Below are positions 10,001-18,753 of a DNA stretch of 18,753 nt, one piece after another. A program made the translations under genes and the position numbers. The stretch's first letter is position 1; each line of letters begins with the position of its first letter. This DNA is from Gryganskiella cystojenkinii. Taxonomy: Eukaryota > Mortierellomycota > Mortierellomycetes > Mortierellales > Mortierellaceae. The notes beneath the pieces are model-generated. The model worked only from the letters and a program-made list of their open reading frames with translations, made no database searches and was not told the DNA's origin. The stretch spans positions 1 through 18,753 of the forward strand of contig JAAAIG010000765.1 in assembly GCA_015852425.1 (NCBI GenBank). Reading direction: 5' to 3'.

Positions 10001-11350
10001 GTGGGCAAAGAGCGGGTTCTTGGTCTGGTCCTTGAAGTGTAGAGTTGCCTCGACGGTCACAGTACCGACCTCAACACCATTCATGGCGACTTGAGCGAAC
10101 GAGCCCGCACGGGTAAGTCGACGGCGATGCTGGATCGTAGCCTCATCCCGAGCGTTATCGGAGCCTTTGGTCACGATTACATCCTCGATCTCGCCTTCCT
10201 TCACGGAGATGGATCCAAACTTGGAGTAAGATCCATGCTTGTACAGGGGTAAGTCGATCTCGAAGGTGTCATCGTGCTTTCGACAGAAGTTGACGGCATC
10301 GAAACGGGTCGAGAGAATCGACTGTTCAGGCTCTGTGTTATCATCGCCATCGTTGTCATACTTGTTGCCGACTTTCTTTTGCAGATCCCGAAGCGGCAGG
10401 TAAGCGCGGCCGATCTTGTTGTTTTGACCAAACGCCCGGATATCGAACAGATCAATCTTGACAATATCAAAGGTCATGTTGTGAACCGTGGTGGAGAAAT
10501 CAAAGGATTTGTGGGTATGATCGCCTAAGTTCCTGGCGGGTTTGGTGTTTTGGGTATTGTTTTGGAGCTTGAGCCGGACTTGGGTTTTGTCGTGGAGTCC
10601 ATTGCAAGAGATACTTCTGATACGGAACGTGATGAATTCTAGTGCCGCAAAAAGGATGAGGTCGCGGTTAGCGGACAGCGGATAAAATAATAGAAAGTGA
10701 CATTCAGCGTTGGCTGTGGAGGGCAACTTACCAGGAACAACTATGGCAATAGGAAGAGTAGAAAAGGGTAGAAATGCAATTGAGTAAACACCGGGGCAAT
10801 TAGCTTCTTGTAGATATGTAATCTTTGAAATTCATTCATTCTTCTCCAAGCCTGACTTACGTTCAAGGACCAGGCCAATGTTCGTCCCTTGGTTCAGGAA
10901 GGATGCGCTGCTATTGGAGCGATAAGGTCGGTGCTGTTGAGGAGAACCTAAAGGTTGTTGTGGACAGGAGGGATTGCGAGTTAGAAATCCGAGCGTTTGT
11001 TGTTTTTAGTTCTTCTTTCGTCTGTCCTCGGCTGGCAAAACCTGTTTATGTCTCCTCCTTTTTTACTGTGAACAACAAGGAAAGGAAAAAGCCACAAGAA
11101 CCGCCAGCTTTTTCCTCCTTTTTTTTTATTTTATCCTGGTGCGTGCAGCGGTTCGAAGGTCAAAAAAGTGGTCGACCCAATATCCTGACAAACAATAAAA
11201 AAGAAGAAATAAAAATAAAACCTGCGACTTGCCCTGACTCTTGATGGCTGTGGATTCGTTTTCAGTTGCGATGGCGGATGTTGATACGGTAGTATTCTCG
11301 GGAACAGCGGCGAGGGAGACGGGTGCGGAGGCAAGACTGGAGGTTGTCAT
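7093..11350 (-). CDS. C2-domain class 3 (diacylglycerol-lipase-like) lipase, seven exons including a 9-base microexon
   Basis: Inferred exons in transcript order are 11350-11233, 10947-10861, 10740-10732, 10638-9219, 9122-8989, 8896-8727 and 8622-7093, giving about 1,155 residues. A C2-like beta-rich region runs from about residue 65 to 275, interrupted by acidic inserts. Ser/Pro-rich disorder follows, then a class 3 lipase fold: HARHFVRLAIASYG, IIRGTF, and the nucleophile elbow GHSLG with Ser704. Asp771 in NESDIVCRL is the likely acid. His1102 in WLWHHFPQQY, resembling the DHxPxxY pattern of sn-1 diacylglycerol lipases, is the likely base. About 330 residues of mostly low-complexity sequence separate Asp and His. 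No signal peptide or membrane span is evident, so a cytosolic, C2-membrane-docked acyl hydrolase acting on diacylglycerol or phospholipid is the best guess. The C-terminus is a basic coiled coil. The start has a good context (CACCATGA). The exon 1-2 junction is uncertain; everything from 10638 downward is well supported. Confidence 0.9.
10732..10740 (-). other. Predicted 9-base microexon of the lipase gene
   Basis: On the minus strand CATAG ends at 10741, followed by nine bases and then GTAAGT from 10731. Upstream, an exon ends in phase 1 at 10861 with donor GTAAGT; downstream, an exon begins at 10638 after CACTAG. Joining them through the nine bases keeps frame and reads LVLE-LVP-EFITF into the C2 domain. 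A GCTAAC branch site lies about 30 bases before the downstream acceptor. Skipping the microexon would also keep frame, losing three residues. Confidence 0.7.
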
Positions 11351-13572
11351 GGTGATCGGTATGTATGGGTATATATACGAAAGGTATCGATTTCTCGGTA
11401 AAAATGTCGAGAGATAAAAATATATAAATTAGAAAGTGAGGGGAGGGTATACAAAAATAAAAGAGTGTTGCGGACGGGGTATGTGTTTTGGAAGGGGGAT
11501 GTGAAGAGCGGAAGGAATGAAAGGGAGAGAGGTAATGACGGAATAGAAAAGTAATGAATTTAGTCAAAGGCGGAGTGTGCCAATGAAGAGAAGGTTCAAT
11601 GTGGAGAAAAGAATAGCCCGGAGGTGACTGAGACTCCAGTCGACGCGCTTTTTGTTACGAAAGAAGAAAAATAAAAGGGCAGAGTTGAATGAAGGCGGAT
11701 GGAGAGACAGAGGAATGGAAACGAGAGGGAGGGGAGAAAGAAGAGAATGAGCGACCGGCATTGCCTCTTTTTCTAGGCTGTTCACATCCTACATCGAGTT
11801 TTTTTGTACTTGCAACAAACGGGCGCGGGGACGTCCGTTTTAAGTGTCTGTGTGTCTCTTTGGCACATGAAAGAAGGGGCCTCAAATTACGATCAGGTTC
11901 CTTCTCATCCTCAGCCCCTATGCCTCTTCTCCACTTCTCTCTCCACATCCAAACTCACAAACAAGAGAGCACCCTCGTTCGAATGTTTTGCTCTCATTTC
12001 TCTCAATCTTTTTTATTTATTTATTTTTTTTCTGTGCACGGCGGGAGGGGCAGACCGTTGCGTTTTTCTGTCGCCCTCTCATCATGTTGTTTTCTGATCG
12101 CAGCGCATTCACTTCTCTTTCGAAAGTTCATTTTGGATCGGGAGTCATCTCAACACACAGAAACAGCAGTGCAGGCGGTTTCTTTTGTCGTCAATCAACA
12201 GTTTTTTTTATCGACGAGACACATGCCTTTTTTGATATGGATAACGGGCAATCAAGTGGGGATGAAAGAGTATCACATTATTATTCTGTTGTCGCACAAA
12301 AAGGGCAAAAAAGTAAAAACCTCCTCCACTCCAAAGGCACTTCCTGGACAACATGTTTATCGGGCCGCAAATTGGTTTGTTACTTTGTTTATTTCGAAAG
12401 TCGCCTTCACTCCCACCATTAGTCTTTTTTTCATCCAGTTAGAGTACAATGTCGGCTTTTCATGCGCATCTAAGAAAGACGATTGTCTCTCTTTCTTTTG
12501 TCAAAGTCCATTGGCATCAAATATCAGATGCTCGTTAAAATGTCCGCAGCCTTTTATTCAACAACTCAATCACCCTCTCTCCACTACTCAGTCCAGTGCT
12601 TGCTTAATCCACTTCTCATGCCGTTGTTGGCTCTTGTAGTCCGAAAGACAAAGTACATGCTGTGGGCGGGAAGATGCCATTTTGTGGCTGTCTGCTCATC
12701 TTGAAAAAAAATACAGCGAGAGAGATAGACTGCATCTTCTCCACATGTCAGGGTAGCCAAGATTGCGGCTGTGAGATGTAGCTTTTGAATGGCCGATCTA
12801 TGGAGGGGGTGTGGGGTCCACGTTCATCTTCTATCACAGAGGACCGAAGAAGATAACAACATGCATAAGAGCGCCGCCGTTAGTGTACAATACTTTTCAA
12901 AGATGCACATGTTTTTAGTGACCAGGAATATGGAGAGAGCAGAGAGACGCCTTGAGAACGTAGTTCAAGCTTGGTAGAAGAATGAGGGCGAGTAACGTAG
13001 TGTACTGTAGTTTTAGCTCTTGTGCGACGGACGAACGCAAGTCCAAGTTGTCGATGAGCACGCACATGTTGTAAAATACAGACCTACTTGGTTGTTGTGT
13101 CGTGGACGCCAGTGAAAGACATAGAGGGCAAACTACACACCTAGAGCACTTGGAGGATACTGCTGCTCAAAGTGATGGGAGAGGATCTAACAACCGCCCT
13201 CATTCTTTTATCTGGCCAACATTTTTGAGGAGAAACAAGCCTCGTTGTCTCATCTTTTGTCTATATCGTCACCCCATCCCATCGACTGCATTCCGAAGTC
13301 GTGCATACTTCAATTTTTTTTTGTTCTCGACCGGGCCGTTCATCGCGGTCCAACTTTGAATGACATTAGCTTTTCACCTGATCCAGAACAACGCAGATCT
13401 CGATCCTCACTGTACGAAGACGTGGTGACACCGGAAATATTAACGCGTGGTAACGCTCATGCATACTTCCCTCACCTCTTATTTTTCCAATACTCCTCTC
13501 TTCGTCAATTGCTTTACGTTCCACAATACTCACATCCTCTGATTATTATTTTTTTCGTAGAAAAAGGCATTC
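11351..13572. other. Divergent intergenic region between the lipase and NmrA-like genes
   Basis: This 2.2 kb spacer should hold the promoters of both flanking genes. Its near end (11351-11760) is purine-rich on the plus strand; further on it becomes T- and CT-rich. A 316-codon plus-strand frame runs from 11689 to 12639, with two shorter overlapping frames also open on the same strand. None shows a recognisable domain, and composition is low in complexity. From 12640 to 13570 I see no gene. Just before the NmrA-like ATG, CTGATT, a T-rich run and CGTAG at about 13538-13560 look like the 3' end of an intron, so a 5'-UTR intron is possible. Confidence 0.6.
11421..11426 (-). promoter_or_regulatory. 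Possible TATA element of the lipase gene
   Basis: TATATA, within an AT-rich run at about 11415-11430, lies about 70 bases before the proposed lipase start at 11350. A second TATATA lies at about 11370-11377, probably too close to the ATG. This is motif evidence only; the real start site could be farther upstream. Confidence 0.3.
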
Positions 13573-14505
13573 ATGTCGAAACAAATCATCGTCGTCTTTG
13601 GTGCCACCGGTAACCAGGGTGGATCAGTTGTCGACACCTTCCTCGAAGACCCGGAGTTGTCCAAAAAGTACCAGGTTCGAGCTGTCACCCGTGATGTCAG
13701 TAAGCCCGACGCCAAGGCACTCCAAAAGAGAGGAGCAGAGGTTGTCCAGGGCGACGTCGATGACGCTGCATCCCTCCCACGTGTATTACACGGTGCTCAT
13801 GCAGTCTATCTTGCCACATTCACCATCTATGATGAAAAGCTCAAGGAGCGCGAGCTTCGCCAGGGGAAGGCTGTGGCCGATGCTGCCGTGGCTGCCCATG
13901 TCCCCCAGCTCATATTCAGTACTCTCCCTCCAGCTTCTGCTCTCTCCCATCACAAGTTCGCTGTCGTAGCCTTTGACGTTAAGCATGAGATCGAGCAGTA
14001 TATTCGTACTCTACCGATCCCAAACAAGACCTACTATGTACCTGGGTTCTTCATGCAGAATTTCCATACTTGGTTCACGCCTCACCCCAACGGAGATGGG
14101 ACTTTTAATCTCTCTGGCACGTACGACTTGACCACCGAGCTTCCCCTGATCGACGTTGCTGCCGACACTGGCAAGTTTGTCGCCGCCGCAGTCGAACATC
14201 CTGACCAGTTCCGTGACAAGACCCTCACAGGTTCCGTTCACATCTATACTGTGGACGAGATCGTCAAGATCATGAACAAGGCCACGGGCAAGAAGATCAA
14301 GTACAACAAGATTTCGATCGAAACCTACAAAGGTTTTTTGCCTCCCGGTGCTAAAGAACCCTTAGCAGCCATGAACGAATACCTGGCCGCATTCCCTTAT
14401 TATGGTCCCAACACGAAGTCCCTCGTTGCATCGTCTGCCAAGCAGGCAAGGGGACATCTGACGACCCTGGAGCAATACTTTGCCAAGAACCCTCTTCCAT
14501 TGTAG
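13573..14505 (+). CDS. NmrA-like NAD(P)-binding Rossmann protein (HSCARG/NMRAL1 type)
   Basis: A single exon encodes 310 residues, typical for the family (human NMRAL1 is about 299). The N-terminal strand IIVVFGATGNQGG (residues 5-17) carries the GxxGxxG dinucleotide-binding loop. Arg40 in VTRD follows the second strand, where family members contact the NADP phosphate, and GDVDD (60-64) follows the third. Lys137 in a later helix matches the position of the short-chain dehydrogenase lysine, but no YxxxK pair is seen, as in non-catalytic NmrA regulators. These proteins usually sense the NADP(H)/NAD(H) balance and bind partners such as transcription factors, rather than act as enzymes; a reductase role cannot be excluded. 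The ATG at 13573 puts the Rossmann strand at the expected distance from the start. The gene converges with RPL17 over 1.4 kb. Confidence 0.94.
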   Translation: MSKQIIVVFGATGNQGGSVVDTFLEDPELSKKYQVRAVTRDVSKPDAKALQKRGAEVVQGDVDDAASLPRVLHGAHAVYLATFTIYDEKLKERELRQGKAVADAAVAAHVPQLIFSTLPPASALSHHKFAVVAFDVKHEIEQYIRTLPIPNKTYYVPGFFMQNFHTWFTPHPNGDGTFNLSGTYDLTTELPLIDVAADTGKFVAAAVEHPDQFRDKTLTGSVHIYTVDEIVKIMNKATGKKIKYNKISIETYKGFLPPGAKEPLAAMNEYLAAFPYYGPNTKSLVASSAKQARGHLTTLEQYFAKNPLPL

Positions 14506-14570
14506 TGAGTGCAAGTAGAGACAGAGAGAGAAATAGCAAGAAGAATACGACTCACAGGCAGGATTGCCTT

Positions 14571-14597
14571 AATAAAAGGGAATGACGGCTCCCTTTT
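14571..14597 (+). terminator. Poly(A) signal and overlapping inverted repeat after the NmrA-like gene
   Basis: AATAAA at 14571-14576 lies 66 bases after the stop codon. It overlaps an 8-base perfect inverted repeat, AAAAGGGA (14574-14581) and TCCCTTTT (14590-14597), separated by eight bases. The hexamer is the likely 3' processing signal; whether the hairpin matters is unknown. Confidence 0.5.
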
Positions 14598-15942
14598 GTC
14601 ATAAAAATATCTTGCTTTGGTCGCAATGCCGGCAAGGAGGGGGTCAAAAACAGCGAAAAAAGAAACAGCAGCAAAGAGACCTATGACATCATCACCAAAG
14701 AGTGAGCATGTTGCAAAAGGCTACAGGCTGTAATCTATACGAAACACTAACCCTGAGGTCCTGTAAACTTTGAGAGTTGAGACAGAACCTTGGCCACCCA
14801 TCCAGATTCTCGTCCAAAACACAACATACGGCAGTTGAGATCTCGAGACTTGAAGCCGAGAACAGGATATCGTGTCTTTCTGCTCTGTCAATCCATCACA
14901 TACCAGCTCCTTGATTGTGGTCACAGTCGAGGGATCTCCTGCACAATTCTCCGCGATATGTTGTGGAAAGTAGACGACTTCAACTCAGTCGACCCAGGAG
15001 TGGCAGCGACAACAACAGTTCCTTGAAGGCTCATACTCGATTCTGGAGGAGGAAGGTCAAGAAATTCGACTTAATGGCCAATGCCTAGGTGACTGCGACA
15101 GGCGTACTAGAGAAACGTCAATCCCAAGGGCATGAAAACATGCATTGCTGGCGAGACTGGGTGTTCGCATTCGATCTTTAAGGTCATTCATGTTCAAAGG
15201 CCCCACTTTCTAACGCCGGTGCTGCAATATGCAGCGCTGGCAAAAGAAAAACTTGGGTGTATTGATACGCAATGAACAACCAATTCGGGAGCAGCCACCT
15301 TGGTCTTTCTTGATCTCCGCGTTGCTTGGGCGCGCGTCTCCTTGAATCACTGAAGATGAGCGAGCTCAGAGCTTTTCATGATCAGCGACAACTAAACCCC
15401 ACTCCAGACGGGATCACTCTCCAAGATCTCCAGCCTGAGTTCTTCAATCCGTGTCGTTCCAAAAGACTACGACGTGGTCCGGGAACTTTGCTGAATTCTC
15501 GGAGGGATCTAACGCAACAAAGCGAAAATAAGGAAATTGATTTGATGTACCACTGTAGACTAAAATGTTGGGCGGGGTGCAAGGACAAGCGTTGCAGTCG
15601 ACACATTCCACCGACAGGGGAGTCACGGTCTTATTCTTCTTTGGGTTTCGTTCTTAGAGGGAGGGCAATTTCGTTTAAACAGCAGAGACCTTTGCTTGGA
15701 TCTGCGGTTACTTCTCATCAAACTCTCCACTAGTCACTTGCAATAGATATCGTCATATTTGATGAATCAAGTGGGTAGGGGATCTTTTTTGTTGCTTTTG
15801 TTGTCTTTCATTCTCGAACAATAGGGTGTGTGGGAACAGAAAAAAAAAGGTAGGGACTATTCAGAAAAACAAAAGAAATAAGATCCATTTCTTTTCTTCT
15901 CGTCAACTCCTTGCTTTTTGATTTCTCTTCTCATTTTCCTGT

Positions 15943-15948
15943 TTTATT
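15943..15948 (-). terminator. AATAAA immediately after the RPL17 stop codon
   Basis: On the minus strand the hexamer begins three bases after the TAA stop. If used, the 3' UTR would be extremely short, so a degenerate signal farther downstream may be the real one. Confidence 0.3.
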
Positions 15949-15950
15949 AT

Positions 15951-17177
15951 TTAAGCGCGACGGGCACGGGCAGCGAGCTGACGAGCGTTGAGCTTGGGCT
16001 TCTTGGCCTCAACCTCACGCTTGACGGCCTCGTTCTCCTCAGCGAGAATAATCTCGATGTGGCAAGGGGACGACATGTAGGGGTTGATGCGACCGTGAGC
16101 ACGGTAGGTACGACGACGCTGACGGGGAGCCTGGTTGACCTGGATGTGCTTGATGACAAGAGCCTCCTGCTCCAAGCCCTTAACCTGTTTGAGATTGAAA
16201 AAAAATGATATTGACATGTAGCGTGAGTAACTTGTCTTGGTTGTCTGGGCTGATAATATCCTGGATTTATCTGCTCTCCGAACGTGTGCCATGTCTGACA
16301 AAATTATTGTTGGCGAGTCGTTGGTGACATGTCGTATTGTTTGCACATTCAAGTACGGCCTATCCTTTGGTGCATTTATATTCTGCATCTCTGGTCCAGT
16401 GAGATGCAATGTTTATCGTAGAGTCTCTGTCTCATGCACTCGTTCCTCAAGATCGTGCTTTCATAGTTCCTTAAAGCATCAATTGTCGACTTTGTGTGGC
16501 GTTGGCTTTTGGCGCCTCCCCTCCTGAACATGCTCTTGCTCATATAGCCAGATCCTGACAGGGTAATCCCTCCCGTGCTGGTTCTGATCCCGACTTTGGT
16601 TCTTAGCAAATAATATCCGTCGCCCCGTTATGTACCTCGGCATTGGACTCGGCGTTCTTGAGCAAGTCGAGGACGAACTCGCAAGACTTGGCGGGCCAGC
16701 GGGCCATGGTCATACCGAAGGGCTTGGCCTGGGCAGTGCGACCGATACCGCCGTTGAAGCGACGGAAGGGGATGGCCTGCTTGTGCTCCTTGACATCGGA
16801 GAGGTAGGTCAAGGCCTTGCTGAGCTTCATGCCAGAGATGGCAGCAGCAACCTCACGGGTGTTCTTGAAGTGAACACGGAGGTAGGAGCCGCGAGACAAA
16901 GCAGCTAAAAGGTTTTGCACAACAAACAAATAGTCGAGTTGGTTAGGGCTGAGGGTTTGTTGGTGGACGGTGGGTACCCTGTAACTTCAAAGCATAATCC
17001 TGCAACTTGTCTTAATCTTTGTCAACTTGTTCTTCAGGTCTGTGTATACCCAAAGGTTGAAAAAACCAAAAATGTGTCGTATTGGTGTCTCCTGACAAAC
17101 TATGTGTCCTGTCCCATATTACTGTCTTCTGACTTACTCTTGGAGCTGTTGGCAGGGGTGGCAGCGTATCTGACCAT
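15951..17177 (-). CDS. RPL17: 60S ribosomal protein L17 (uL22), three exons
   Basis: Exons in transcript order are 17177-17138, 16904-16636 and 16184-15951, joined in phase 1 and phase 0, giving 180 residues (yeast and human are about 184). The protein opens with [13 protein letters not shown]. It then shows [45 protein letters not shown] and [14 protein letters not shown], all hallmarks of eukaryotic uL22. The last two belong to the extended beta-hairpin that lines the nascent-chain exit tunnel of the large subunit. The tail is lysine/arginine-rich. Codon choice is strongly biased, as expected for a highly expressed gene. Introns of 233 and 451 bases are much longer than those of the other genes here, a common trait of ribosomal protein genes and sometimes linked to autoregulation or intronic small RNAs. 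The first exon holds only 13 codons. Confidence 0.97.
16185..16635 (-). other. Large second intron of RPL17 with inverted repeats
   Basis: This 451-base intron (donor GTACAT, acceptor CAAACAG) is far longer than most others in the window. It carries a perfect 8-base inverted repeat, TGCATCTC at 16384-16391 and GAGATGCA at 16401-16408, with a 9-base loop, and a 6-base repeat at 16456-16461 and 16473-16478. I found no convincing C/D box pair (RTGATGA with CTGA) and no ACA at the right distance for an H/ACA RNA, so a hosted snoRNA is only a possibility. Confidence 0.6.
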
Positions 17178-18067
17178 ATTGTCCTATTGAGCACAACAGA
17201 GCAAACAAACGCAAACGGATTAGATGTCTGATGCATCTAGTGATTGTTTGAAGATTCTCTCTCGCTTTCTCCTGATGCAGGGTTCCATCTCCTGTCGACA
17301 AGACGTTGGTTTCTTCGAATGATTTCATCCAGATGTATGTTTCGATGCCAGATATCCTGTGTGTTGATCTTGTCGCAATTCGATGTTACCCTTTCTCAAA
17401 GGTTTGCTGTTGGGTCGACTGCAGGCGATCATCAAAATCAAGGGTTCCCCATGGATTTTAGAAACTTCCTGATTTGTTGCTTCCGTGGATTGAAGAGAAT
17501 GGCGATGGACATTAAGTGATGTCTGTCCTTGCTTGTAAAAAGACTTGTAATAGCCCATTCCAGACCCATTCCTCCTGTAATACGGGCCGATTCGAACTTC
17601 TCACGACATCCTCCACGTCCCATCAAGGATGGAACCCCCAGCGGAAAATTTTTGTCGATGATGATTCCTGCAAGGTTGAGGATGGTGCTATCCGTGATAT
17701 GCATGCTGAAAAGACGGATGGATGTTGCTTTGTCGAGATGGATGGCTTGTTTCCATCGTTGTCGTGATGGATGTATATCCCCAGGATAGGCTGCAATCTC
17801 TACCTGAATAAAGAGATTTGGGAAAGAGGGCTTTAAACTCCTCTCACCCTTTGGATTTTTATGTCCGTTATCTGTTTCTCAAAAATTGGTGGCAAAAAGT
17901 ATCTTTTTTTATTCTCCCGCTTTCATGTCTAAAACCCACATGCTTTCTTGTTTTTTTATTGCTTTGACCAACGGGACATGGAAATGTACAAGGAAATACT
18001 GTCAAGGGAAAAGGCTATAAGGACGTGAAAGATATCGAAAGCCAACCGGCCCTCTCGCTTCCTCTCT
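17178..18067. other. Intergenic region between RPL17 and the kinase gene
   Basis: Both neighbours are read on the minus strand, so this spacer should carry the kinase 3' end (high coordinates) and the RPL17 promoter (low coordinates). A minus-strand frame is open from 17878 to 17438 (146 codons, first ATG at 17704) and a plus-strand frame overlaps it at 17529-17789; neither shows a domain I recognise. GATGGATG occurs three times at 17717-17773. A 6-base inverted repeat lies at 17221-17239, about 45 bases upstream of the RPL17 start. No clear TATA box was found for RPL17. Confidence 0.55.
17955..17960 (-). terminator. Poly(A) signal of the kinase gene
   Basis: AATAAA on the minus strand lies about 108 bases after the kinase stop codon. 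It is well placed for 3' processing of that transcript and lies before the unexplained open frame at 17878-17438. Confidence 0.5.
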
Positions 18068-18753
18068 CTATTCGGTAACAGGCGTGACTGGAACTACCAA
18101 GGGCGAGCTCACCTCGGTCGATCGACCACTCTCACTGCCATGAGTCGACGGCGGCAAGACCGTAATTCCCTCGTTCGGGTTCGAGACCACAGTGCCATCA
18201 TCACCGAGGTGGTGGGGGTGATGTCCACTCATATAGTCCATCGTACAATGATCCAGGTCCTTCATCCAGGAATCCTCAAGGATATCTTGAATCAGAACTC
18301 GCTTTGAGGGGTCCATCTCTAAGATCCTTGACATGATCGGTCGACTCTCTCGTGGCATCAGCTTTAACAGCCTTAATTTTCCAGTTCCGTCTGGTTTAGC
18401 AAACGCTTGGAAGGAAGGATCTTGATCGGCCTTGGGAATCCTCCAGGGGAATCGACGAAGAGTCATACAGAGAAAGATTATGCCCACCGACCAGACATCG
18501 GCCAGTCGAGGGTCATGTTGGTCCGTCGTGAACAGCTCTGGAGCGATATACGGATCCGATCCAGAGACGCCTAATTATAGAACAAACAAAGCGTTGTCAG
18601 TACTCACTTGTTGCCGTTCAAGAGGCATGAATGTTCCGAGAATAGCCGTTTGAGTTTTACCTTTAGCCATTTGAATCTTCTTCTCGAAGGGAAGTTGAAA
18701 GACCATGGAGCATCCAAAGTCGATAATCTTGACAATACCACGCTCGTTCATTA
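18068..18753 (-). CDS. HAL/NPR-type Ser/Thr protein kinase, C-terminal part (5' end beyond window)
   Basis: Two exons are visible: from the window edge to 18661, and 18570-18068, joined in phase 1 across a 90-base intron (donor GTAAAA, acceptor AATTAG, CTGAC branch site). The translated part holds the DFG motif in IIDFGCS (18713-18721) and the activation segment GVSGSDPYIAPE. ADVWSVGIIFLCMTLRRFPW follows as subdomain IX, then DPSKR of subdomain XI, and a disordered Ser/Pro/His tail. The CMTLRRFPW and GSDPY signatures are typical of the fungal HAL4/HAL5/NPR1/PTK2 group, which regulates plasma-membrane transporters and ion or nitrogen homeostasis. The N-lobe, ATP-binding lysine and HRD catalytic loop lie outside the window, so activity cannot be judged, but DFG and APE are intact. 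The kinase may equally be a group member with another role. Confidence 0.93.

Larger units (their letters stand above)
14506..15950. other. Intergenic region between NmrA-like gene and RPL17
   Basis: This spacer lies between two convergent genes, so it should hold mainly 3' sequences. Apart from the poly(A) signal near 14571 I see nothing I can name. The longest open frame (15326-15733, plus, 135 codons) has no recognisable domain or compositional bias towards coding. Other frames are shorter and lack motifs. Scanning by eye for tRNA box B (GGTTCGAATC-like) and 5S-like sequence gave nothing. Confidence 0.6.

Noticed and set aside
15326..15733. 135-codon plus-strand frame as a gene
   Set aside because: No domain, no splice-supported extension and no coding-like composition were seen. 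It lies between two convergent genes.
17585..17600. GATTCGAAC as a minus-strand tRNA T-loop
   Set aside because: No D-arm, anticodon arm or acceptor stem could be fitted around it.
18175..18190. GGGTTCGAGACC as a tRNA T-arm
   Set aside because: It lies inside the kinase coding exon and no tRNA cloverleaf can be built around it.
1..18753. CRISPR array, integrated provirus or biosynthetic gene cluster
   Set aside because: No regularly spaced repeats, no viral or transposon protein, and no core biosynthetic enzyme were found. The genes are unrelated single-copy-type fungal genes.

Overview
The window looks like nuclear DNA of a filamentous fungus. Five protein-coding genes are spread over 18.7 kb. 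Most are split by short GT-AG introns of about 85-130 bases with GTAAGT-like donors and CTRAC-type branch sites. Codons mostly end in C or G, and spacers carry long T or CT tracts. The gene families (Ycf1/MRP-type ABCC transporter, C2 plus class 3 lipase, NmrA-like sensor, HAL/NPR-type kinase) suit an early-diverging fungus such as Mortierella or another Mucoromycota. That placement is an inference from style and gene content, not a proven identity.

Layout. 1-1817: non-coding upstream DNA with a TATA box near 1506. 1818-6872 (+): five-exon gene for a 1,543-residue ABCC transporter with TMD0, two six-helix domains and two nucleotide-binding domains. 7093-11350 (-): seven-exon gene for a C2-domain class 3 lipase of about 1,155 residues, convergent with the transporter, with poly(A) signals of the two genes only about 25 bases apart. 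11351-13572: a 2.2 kb divergent spacer holding a 316-codon open frame of doubtful reality. 13573-14505 (+): intronless NmrA-like NAD(P)-binding protein. 14506-15950: spacer with no convincing gene. 15951-17177 (-): three-exon RPL17 (uL22). 17178-18067: spacer with an unexplained 146-codon open frame. 18068-18753 (-): 3' part of a HAL/NPR-type Ser/Thr kinase gene running off the window edge.

The genes do not form an obvious pathway or cluster. The transporter, lipase, redox sensor and kinase could all touch stress or membrane physiology, but adjacency alone does not show it. I found no convincing tRNA, rRNA, CRISPR array or intact mobile element.

The most interesting points are gene-structure details. 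The lipase gene has a predicted 9-base microexon followed by a stop-free intron whose length is a multiple of three, an ambiguous (possibly GC-AG) first intron, and a catalytic domain split by about 330 residues of mostly low-complexity sequence. RPL17 has a large structured intron, the transporter has unusual charged insertions in both ATPase domains, and two spacers contain open frames that are hard to dismiss. I see no clear sign of a wholly new multi-gene system.
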